10,903 nucleotides of DNA from Betaproteobacteria bacterium (GTDB lineage: Bacteria > Pseudomonadota > Gammaproteobacteria > Burkholderiales > SG8-39). The translations under genes were made by a program, and so were the position numbers. This document shows positions 5,886-10,903 of the stretch, in pieces (within the stretch, counting starts at the first letter, position 1; each line of letters begins with the position of its first letter). The notes beneath the pieces are model-generated. The model saw only the letters and a program-made list of their open reading frames with translations, ran no database searches and was not told where the DNA came from. The stretch spans positions 1 to 10,903 of the forward strand of contig VBDM01000015.1 of NCBI GenBank assembly GCA_005881355.1, given 5' to 3'.

Positions 5886-7556
5886 ATGCTCTCCGACATC
5901 GAAATCGCACAGAAGGCAAAGCTCGAGCGCATCTCCAAGGTCGCGCTGGCGAAGCTCGGCATCCCCGAGGAACATCTCGAGCCCTACGGGCATTACAAGG
6001 CCAAGGTCTCGCTGGAGTACCTCGACAACCTGAAAGCCCGGCCCAACGCCAAGCTGGTCCTGGTAACGGCGATGACACCCACTCCTGCGGGGGAGGGCAA
6101 GACCACCACGACGGTGGGGCTGGGCGACGCGCTCAACCATATCGGCAAGAAAGCCATGATCTGCCTGCGCGAGCCCTCGCTCGGACCCGTCTTCGGCATG
6201 AAGGGCGGCGCAGCCGGCGGCGGCTACGCGCAGGTGGTGCCAATGGAAGACATCAATCTGCACTTCACCGGAGACTTCAATGCCATCGCGCTCGCGAACA
6301 ACCTGCTCGCGGCGATGCTCGACAACCATATCCACCACGGGAACGAGCTGGGCATCGACGTGCGCCGCATCGCCTGGAGACGCGTGGTCGACATGAACGA
6401 CCGGGCGCTGCGCGAGATCGTGGTGAGCCTCGGCGGCCCCGGAAACGGCTACCCGCGCCAGGATGGTTTCGATATCGTCGTAGCTTCCGAAGTCATGGCG
6501 ATCTTCTGCCTGTCGACTTCGCTCGAGGATTTGAAGGAGCGCCTGGGCAAGATCGTGGCTGGATACACTCGCGAGCAGAAGCCGGTGCTCGCTCGCGACC
6601 TCCAGGCCCACGGCGCGATGACCGTGCTCCTGAAGGACGCGATCAAGCCCAATCTCGTGCAGACGCTGGAGAACAACCCGGCCTTCATCCACGGCGGACC
6701 ATTCGCCAATATCGCGCACGGCTGCAATTCGGTGATCGCGACAGGCTCTGCGATGAAGCTGGTCGACTACGTCGTCACCGAGGCGGGATTCGGCGCCGAC
6801 CTCGGCGCGGAGAAATTCATCGACATCAAGTGCCGCAAGTCGGGTCTGCGGCCCTCGGCGGCGGTCATCGTCGCCACGGTCCGCGCGATGAAATACCACG
6901 GCGGCGCCGATCTCAAGACGATCACGCAGGAGAACCTCGAAGCGCTGGAGAAAGGCCTCGCCAATCTCGAGCGCCACGTCGAGAACGTGCAGAAGAACTA
7001 CGGCATCCCCTGCGTGGTTTCGATCAACCGCTTCAACCACGACACTCAGGGCGAGCTGGATCTTCTGAAGTCGAGGATCGCCAAGCTCGGCGCCAAGGTG
7101 GTGCTCGCCACCCACTGGGGCGACGGGAGCAAGGGCGCGGCGGAGCTCGCGCGAATCGTGGTCGATCTCTGCGAGAGCAGAAGCAACTTCCAGTTCGTCT
7201 ACGACGAGCGTGACACGCTCTGGGACAAGATCAACAAGATCGCGAAGAAGATCTACCGCGCGGGCGAAGTCACCGCGGACGTCAAGGTGCGCGGACAGAT
7301 CAAGAAGCTCCAGGACGACGGGTACGGGCACTACCCAGTGTGCGTGGCGAAAACGCAATACTCGTTCTCGACCGATCCGCAGCAGCGCGCGGCCCCCGCG
7401 AACCACGTGGTCAACGTGCGCGAAGTGCGGCTCGCCGCCGGCGCCGAGTTCATCGTCATGATCTGCGGCGATATCATGACGATGCCGGGGCTCCCCAAGG
7501 TTCCCTCGGCGGTCAAGATCGACATCGTCGGCGGGAAGGTTGTCGGCTTGTTCTGA
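5886..7556 (+). CDS. fhs: Formate-tetrahydrofolate ligase
   Basis: The 556-residue cytoplasmic enzyme condenses formate, ATP and tetrahydrofolate to 10-formyl-THF (EC 6.3.4.3), feeding purine and one-carbon synthesis; family members are homotetramers of this size. Visible signatures: the ATP-binding loop [13 protein letters not shown] (64-76); the first FTHFS signature [11 protein letters not shown] (104-114); HFTGDFNAI (126-134); the [29 protein letters not shown] region (254-282); and the second signature VATVRAMK (329-336). The protein ends as expected in [14 protein letters not shown] sequence followed by [12 protein letters not shown] 5886 has AAGGAG at 5874-5879, a 6-base spacing. The gene lies 154 bases after the dehydrogenase and has its own FNR-type promoter; the TerC-like gene follows after 41 bases and is probably cotranscribed. 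Next to a formate dehydrogenase it represents the assimilatory branch for formate. No folD or fchA neighbour is visible. Confidence 0.97.
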   Translation: MLSDIEIAQKAKLERISKVALAKLGIPEEHLEPYGHYKAKVSLEYLDNLKARPNAKLVLVTAMTPTPAGEGKTTTTVGLGDALNHIGKKAMICLREPSLGPVFGMKGGAAGGGYAQVVPMEDINLHFTGDFNAIALANNLLAAMLDNHIHHGNELGIDVRRIAWRRVVDMNDRALREIVVSLGGPGNGYPRQDGFDIVVASEVMAIFCLSTSLEDLKERLGKIVAGYTREQKPVLARDLQAHGAMTVLLKDAIKPNLVQTLENNPAFIHGGPFANIAHGCNSVIATGSAMKLVDYVVTEAGFGADLGAEKFIDIKCRKSGLRPSAAVIVATVRAMKYHGGADLKTITQENLEALEKGLANLERHVENVQKNYGIPCVVSINRFNHDTQGELDLLKSRIAKLGAKVVLATHWGDGSKGAAELARIVVDLCESRSNFQFVYDERDTLWDKINKIAKKIYRAGEVTADVKVRGQIKKLQDDGYGHYPVCVAKTQYSFSTDPQQRAAPANHVVNVREVRLAAGAEFIVMICGDIMTMPGLPKVPSAVKIDIVGGKVVGLF

Positions 7557-7597
7557 TTTCGCAGGACCGGTGTGACGCAGCAGACGGAGGGATTTGA

Positions 7598-8255
7598 ATG
7601 GAACAGTTGCTGACGACGCAATTCTGGCTCGGCCTCGGAACGATCATCTGGGTGAACATCATCCTGTCCGGCGACAACGCCGTGGTGATCGCTCTTGCCG
7701 CGCGCTCGCTGCCGCCGCACCAGCAGAAGCAGGCGATATTGTGGGGCGCCGGGGCCGCAGTGGTGCTGCGGATCATCCTCACCATCGTCGCGGTGAAGCT
7801 GCTCGAGCTGCCGTTTCTCAAGCTCGCCGGGGCGGCGGCGCTGCTCTGGATCGCGGTCCAGCTGCTGATTCCGGAGGAGGACGGCGCCGGAGAAGTCGAG
7901 TCGAGCTCCCACCTGATCGGGGCGATCAAGACCATCCTGATCGCGGACCTGGTGATGAGCACCGACAACGTCATCGCGGTGGCCGCGGTCGCCAAAGACA
8001 GCATCCTGCTGCTCGTGCTGGATGAAGCTCATGGAACGCTACCCGATCATCATCACGCTCGGCGCGGCGATCCTCGGCTGGACCGCGGGCGAGATGGCGG
8101 TGACCGATCCGGCGATCGCCGGGTGGGTCGAGGCGAACATCGAATGGATGGAGTCGCTCTACGTCGCGCCCATCGTCGGCGCGGCCGTGGTAGTCGTGGT
8201 CGGCAAATGGATCGCCGGGCGCAAGCAGCCGACGCCCGAGAACGAACAGGCCTAG
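7598..8255 (+). pseudogene. TerC/YjbE-family membrane protein, frameshifted by an internal deletion
   Basis: The first 141 codons (to base 8020) encode a TerC-type membrane protein: SGDNAVVIALAARSLP (24-39), hydrophobic helices around 51-67 and 75-91, and the second-repeat motif STDNVIAVAAVAK (121-133). The reading then leaves the family, giving charged non-membrane residues up to 8323. A different frame from 8022 carries the expected C-terminal half: MKLMERYPIIITLGAAILGWTAGE, more membrane segments and a polar tail to 8255. Intact YjbE-type proteins have a membrane stretch of roughly 16 residues (GLAISIPLVIFGSTLL-like, from memory) between these halves; only one base remains, implying loss of about 47 bases. 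TerC proteins are linked to metal (manganese) export or metallation and tellurite resistance. RBS GGAGGG at 7586-7591. Either a pseudogene or an assembly/sequencing error. If intact it would have about 235 residues. Confidence 0.8.
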
Positions 8256-8288
8256 CGCGCGCGGTGCGGAAAAAACTTCGCGCCGGGG

Positions 8289-8306
8289 CGCACAATATAA
8301 TGTGCG
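8289..8306 (+). promoter_or_regulatory. Palindromic operator containing a TATAAT -10 upstream of the TTT operon
   Basis: CGCACA-ATATAA-TGTGCG is a perfect 6-6-6 inverted repeat, and a consensus TATAAT (8296-8301) lies inside it. A third copy of the half-site, GTGCGGAA at 8264-8271, repeats the right arm and its flank (8302-8309) in direct orientation 38 bases upstream. No convincing -35 is found 16-18 bases before TATAAT. A regulator bound here would cover the -10, which suggests repression, or activation through the upstream copy. Transcription would start near 8308, 58 bases before tctC. Confidence 0.5.
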
Positions 8307-8365
8307 GAATGCATAGAATATAGGGAAGCAAGGGAGCCGGACGCAGTTTCTAAAGGAGCAGAGAT

Positions 8366-9379
8366 ATGCAGGTTGACATCGATCGGATTGGGCGCTGGAG
8401 CCTTCCGCTTTTGGCTGCCGCCGCTGCTGCGGGCGGATTTCCGCAGGCGACGTACGCCTGGGAACCGACGCGGACCGTGGAATTCATCGTCCCGGCCGGG
8501 ACGGGCGGGGGCGCCGACCAGATGGCGCGCTTCATCCAGAGCATCGTCGCCAAGCACAAGCTGATGAAGCAGCCGATGGTCGTCATCAACAAGGCGGGCG
8601 GCGCGGGCGCGGAAGGCTTTCTCGACGTCAAGGAGTCGAAAGGCGACCCGCACAAGCTGATCATCACCCTGTCCAACCTGTTCACCACGCCGCTTGCGAC
8701 CCACACGCCGTTCAACTGGCGCGACCTGACGCCGGTGCAGATGATGGCGCTCGACAATTTCGTCCTCTGGGTCAACGCCGAGACGCCCTATAAAACCCCG
8801 AAGGAGTACGTCGCGGCGGTCAAGGCGGGAGACGGCAAGTTCAAGATGGGAGGCACGGGCTCGAAGCAGGAGGACCAGATCATCACGGTCGCCATCGAGA
8901 GGCAGACCGGCGCGAAATTCACCTATATCTCCTACCGCGGCGGCGGCGAAGTCGCCGTGCAGCTCGTCGGCAAGCACGTCGATTCGACGGTCAACAACCC
9001 GATCGAGGCGGTAGCGCAGTGGCGGGCGGGAGCCCTGCGGCCGTTGTGCGTATTCGACGCCAGGCGCATGCCGTACAAGGAGAAGATCACCAAGACGATG
9101 TCCTGGTACGACATTCCCACATGCAAGGAAACGGGTCTGGACGTCGAGTACCTGATGCCGCGCGGGATTTTCATGCCCGGCGTTGTCGCCGCGGAGCAAG
9201 TGCAGTACTCCGTCGACGTACTCAAGAAATTGCAGGAAACCTCGGATTGGAAGAGTTTCCTCGAGCAGGGCGCGTTCAACCAGACCACCCTGAACGGGAA
9301 AGACTACGAAGCCTGGGTGGCTCGCGAAGAGGCGCGGCACATCATGCTCATGAAAGAGGCCGGGTTCCTCGCCCAGTAG
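8366..9379 (+). CDS. tctC: Tripartite tricarboxylate transporter substrate-binding protein (TctC/Bug family)
   Basis: This is the 337-residue periplasmic binding protein of a TTT transporter, which captures a carboxylate-type solute and delivers it to the TctAB membrane complex. The N-terminus has a basic residue (R10), a hydrophobic core WSLPLLAAAAAAGG (11-24) and a likely signal peptidase I site ATYA|W after residue 31. The mature protein begins with the Bug hallmark VEFIVPAGTGGGADQMAR (38-55), then NKAGGAGAEG (75-84) and YRGGGEVAVQLVGKHVD (190-206), all around the ligand cleft in known Bug structures. Length is normal for the family. ATG 8366 has AAAGGAG at 8352-8358, spacing 7. It leads the order tctC-tctB-tctA, with tctB 41 bases on. 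The ligand cannot be told: family members bind citrate, glutarate, aromatic acids, amino acids and more. No tctDE two-component genes are visible here. Confidence 0.93.
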   Translation: MQVDIDRIGRWSLPLLAAAAAAGGFPQATYAWEPTRTVEFIVPAGTGGGADQMARFIQSIVAKHKLMKQPMVVINKAGGAGAEGFLDVKESKGDPHKLIITLSNLFTTPLATHTPFNWRDLTPVQMMALDNFVLWVNAETPYKTPKEYVAAVKAGDGKFKMGGTGSKQEDQIITVAIERQTGAKFTYISYRGGGEVAVQLVGKHVDSTVNNPIEAVAQWRAGALRPLCVFDARRMPYKEKITKTMSWYDIPTCKETGLDVEYLMPRGIFMPGVVAAEQVQYSVDVLKKLQETSDWKSFLEQGAFNQTTLNGKDYEAWVAREEARHIMLMKEAGFLAQ

Positions 9380-9420
9380 GTCGCAAAGGAGCCGTGCGGG
9401 CGCATCGAGGGGCGACAGGT

Positions 9421-9924
9421 ATGGAAAAAGAGAAACAGCGATCGGCCGCATCGGTAAGGGCGGTGGAAATCGGTGTCGCCGCGGTGGTGTTCCTGTTCGG
9501 TGCCGTCGTCGTGTTCGACAGCCATCGTGTCGGTGCCCGTTGGGGAGATGACGGACCGCAGGCCGGCTACTTCCCCTTCTACGTCGGGCTGTTGATTTGC
9601 CTCTCGAGCGCGGCGGTCCTCGCGAGCGCGTTGCGAAACACCGCGCTCGCCGCGGAATCGTTCGTGTCGCGCGAGGAGCTGAAGATGATTCTCACGGTCC
9701 TCGTGCCGACAGTGGTCTACGTGGCGCTGATCGCGTTCTTGGGCTTCTATGTCGCCTCCACGATTTACATCGCGTACTTCATGTGGCGGCTCGGAAAATA
9801 CGCCTGGGTCAAGATCGCCCCCATCTCAATAGGCGTCAGCGTCGCGTTTTTCCTGATTTTCGAAATTTGGTTCGCGGTGCCTCTTCCCAAGGGGCCGCTC
9901 GAGGCCGCGCTGGGCCTCAATTGA
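9421..9924 (+). CDS. tctB: Tripartite tricarboxylate transporter small membrane subunit (TctB family)
   Basis: The 167-residue protein has the four-helix layout of TctB: helices at about 15-33, 50-70, 90-121 (possibly one long segment) and 131-152. The first loop carries the family-typical GPQAGYFPFYVG (45-56), and the end is FAVPLPKGPLEAALGL, also common in TctB. TctB is the small partner of TctA in the inner-membrane, ion-driven permease. The ATG at 9421 is preceded by GAGGGG at 9407-9412 (8-base spacing). I rejected the longer reading from 9019 because it overlaps tctC by some 360 bases and adds an arginine-rich, non-membrane N-terminus. It lies 41 bases after tctC and 50 before tctA, consistent with one operon. 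Confidence 0.92.
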   Translation: MEKEKQRSAASVRAVEIGVAAVVFLFGAVVVFDSHRVGARWGDDGPQAGYFPFYVGLLICLSSAAVLASALRNTALAAESFVSREELKMILTVLVPTVVYVALIAFLGFYVASTIYIAYFMWRLGKYAWVKIAPISIGVSVAFFLIFEIWFAVPLPKGPLEAALGLN

Positions 9925-9974
9925 GCGCGCCGCTGGCGGGGTAACCCGGCTCGCACCGGGAAAGGGGAGGCCAG

Positions 9975-10903
9975 GTGGAAGAGATCAACGCACTGCTGCA
10001 GGGATTCGGGGTCGCGCTGTCCCCGTTCAACCTGCTGCTGATGTTTGCCGGCGTGGTCCTGGGCATCATCATCGGCGTGCTGCCGGGGCTGGGCGGGGCG
10101 AACGGCGTCGCCATCCTCCTGCCTCTTACTTTCTCGATGGCGCAGCAGCCCGGCGGCACCACCTCCGCGATCATCCTTCTCTCGTGCATCTATTGGGGCG
10201 CGCTTTTCGGCGGCGCCATCACCTCGATCCTCTTCAACATCCCCGGCGAGCCCTGGTCGGTGGCGACGACCTTCGACGGGCATCCGCTCGCGCAGAAGGG
10301 GCGCGCGGGGAGCGCGCTGACGGCGGCCTTCACGTCCTCCTTCTTCGGAGCGCTGGTCGCGGTGATCATGATCACGTTCCTCTCGCCGGTCGTGGCGGGC
10401 TTTGCCCTGCGCTTTGGCCCGCCTGAATTCTTTTCGGTCTACCTGCTCACCTTCTGCGCCTTCGTGGGCATGAGCGGAGGCAACGCGGCGAAGACGGTCG
10501 CTTCCATGATGATCGGCTTCGCGCTAGCCGCGGTCGGCCTGGACAGCGTCACCGGGACGCTGCGGCTCACGTTCGGCTTCACCTCGCTTCTGAAGGGTTT
10601 CGACTTCCTGATCGCCGTCATCGGCCTCTTCGGTATCGGCGAGATTCTGGAGACGCTCGAAGAAGGGCTCGCGTTCAAGGGAGCGAGCGCCCGGATCAAC
10701 GCCAAGGTCGTTCTGGAAACCTGGAAGGAGTTGCCGCGCTATTGGGCGACGTCGCTGCGCAGCGCCGCGGTGGGTTGTTTCATGGGGATCGTTCCGGGCG
10801 GGGCGACGCCCGCCTCGTTCATGAGTTATGGACTGGCGCAGCGCTTCTCGAAAGACGGCAAGGACTTCGGCAAGGGCAAAGTCGAGGGGGTCGTGGCGCC
10901 GGA
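9975..10903 (+). CDS. tctA: Tripartite tricarboxylate transporter large permease subunit TctA (3' partial)
   Basis: Translation from GTG 9975 gives 309 residues open to the window end; the family usually has about 500. It starts MEEINALLQGFGVALSPFNLLL, typical of TctA. Both internal-repeat signatures are visible: GVLPGLGGANGVAILLP (34-50), and GIVPGGATPASFMSYG (271-286), the second PG-rich re-entrant motif. Between them are GALFGGAITSILFNIPGEP (75-93) and DGHPLAQKGRAG (101-112), also hallmark regions, and several membrane helices. TctA forms the main transport pathway of the inner-membrane complex with TctB and is powered by an ion gradient. An SD-like GGGGAGG at 9964-9970 supports the GTG start, though the 4-base spacing is short. 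It follows tctB by 50 bases. The last third of the protein is outside the window. Confidence 0.92.
   Translation, partial: MEEINALLQGFGVALSPFNLLLMFAGVVLGIIIGVLPGLGGANGVAILLPLTFSMAQQPGGTTSAIILLSCIYWGALFGGAITSILFNIPGEPWSVATTFDGHPLAQKGRAGSALTAAFTSSFFGALVAVIMITFLSPVVAGFALRFGPPEFFSVYLLTFCAFVGMSGGNAAKTVASMMIGFALAAVGLDSVTGTLRLTFGFTSLLKGFDFLIAVIGLFGIGEILETLEEGLAFKGASARINAKVVLETWKELPRYWATSLRSAAVGCFMGIVPGGATPASFMSYGLAQRFSKDGKDFGKGKVEGVVAP

Noticed and set aside
5847..7406. Minus-strand open frame of 519 codons over fhs
   Set aside because: Shadow of fhs, whose own frame has both FTHFS signatures; no recognisable domain is present on the opposite strand.
8022..8323. The 7598 frame read through to 8323 as a normal 241-aa protein
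   Set aside because: After residue 141 the translation loses all membrane character and family similarity, while the expected TerC C-terminus is in another frame, so a frameshift explains it better.
9019..9420. N-terminal extension of the tctB reading frame
   Set aside because: It overlaps most of the last part of tctC and is arginine-rich, while ATG 9421 has a good ribosome binding site and gives a normal-length TctB.
9945..9960. Short hairpin CCCGG-N6-CCGGG between tctB and tctA as a terminator
   Set aside because: Only 5 bp, no T-run, and located inside an operon just before a ribosome binding site; easily arises by chance in GC-rich DNA.

Overview
The window is GC-rich, gene-dense DNA with every gene on the + strand. 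Gene content points to a betaproteobacterium, probably Burkholderiales or a relative. The clues are a SPINDLY-type O-GlcNAc transferase tail, a Bug/TctC-type transporter operon, a two-subunit NAD-dependent formate dehydrogenase, and FNR-type TTGA-N6-TCAA operators. No sequence comparison was possible, so the taxonomic call is inference. I see no tRNA, rRNA, CRISPR array, insertion sequence or phage gene, and no gene-free stretch longer than about 155 bases.

Layout. (1) 1-257 is the C-terminal end of a SPINDLY/OGT-like glycosyltransferase. (2) 296-631 and 725-1027 are two small proteins of unknown function, each behind its own plausible sigma70-type promoter. (3) 1110-5731 is a formate dehydrogenase operon: a NuoE-NuoF fusion diaphorase subunit followed by the molybdenum/tungsten catalytic subunit. 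Together they should oxidise formate to CO2 and reduce NAD+. (4) 5789-7556 is formate-tetrahydrofolate ligase (fhs), which activates formate to 10-formyl-THF. (5) 7598-8255 is a TerC/YjbE-type membrane protein gene broken by an internal frameshifting deletion. (6) 8289 to the window end is a tripartite tricarboxylate transporter operon in the order tctC-tctB-tctA, with tctA cut by the window edge.

How it fits together. The centre is a formate-handling module in which the two alternative fates of formate, dissimilation to CO2/NADH and assimilation into the folate pool, are encoded side by side. The most interesting point lies between the genes. Both transcription units are preceded by an FNR/CRP-family operator (TTGATGCCTGTCAA at 1110-1123 and TTGACCTTCGTCAA at 5789-5802). 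In both cases exactly 23 bases separate the operator from a -10-like hexamer (TAAAAT and TATAGT), which is class II activator geometry. This suggests one redox-, oxygen- or NO-responsive regulator controls both branches. At the dehydrogenase promoter this geometry puts the predicted transcription start on the annotated ATG. The mRNA would then be leaderless, or translation starts at the in-frame GTG at 1210, which has an SD-like stretch upstream. The substrate of the TTT transporter, and any link to formate metabolism, cannot be read from the sequence.
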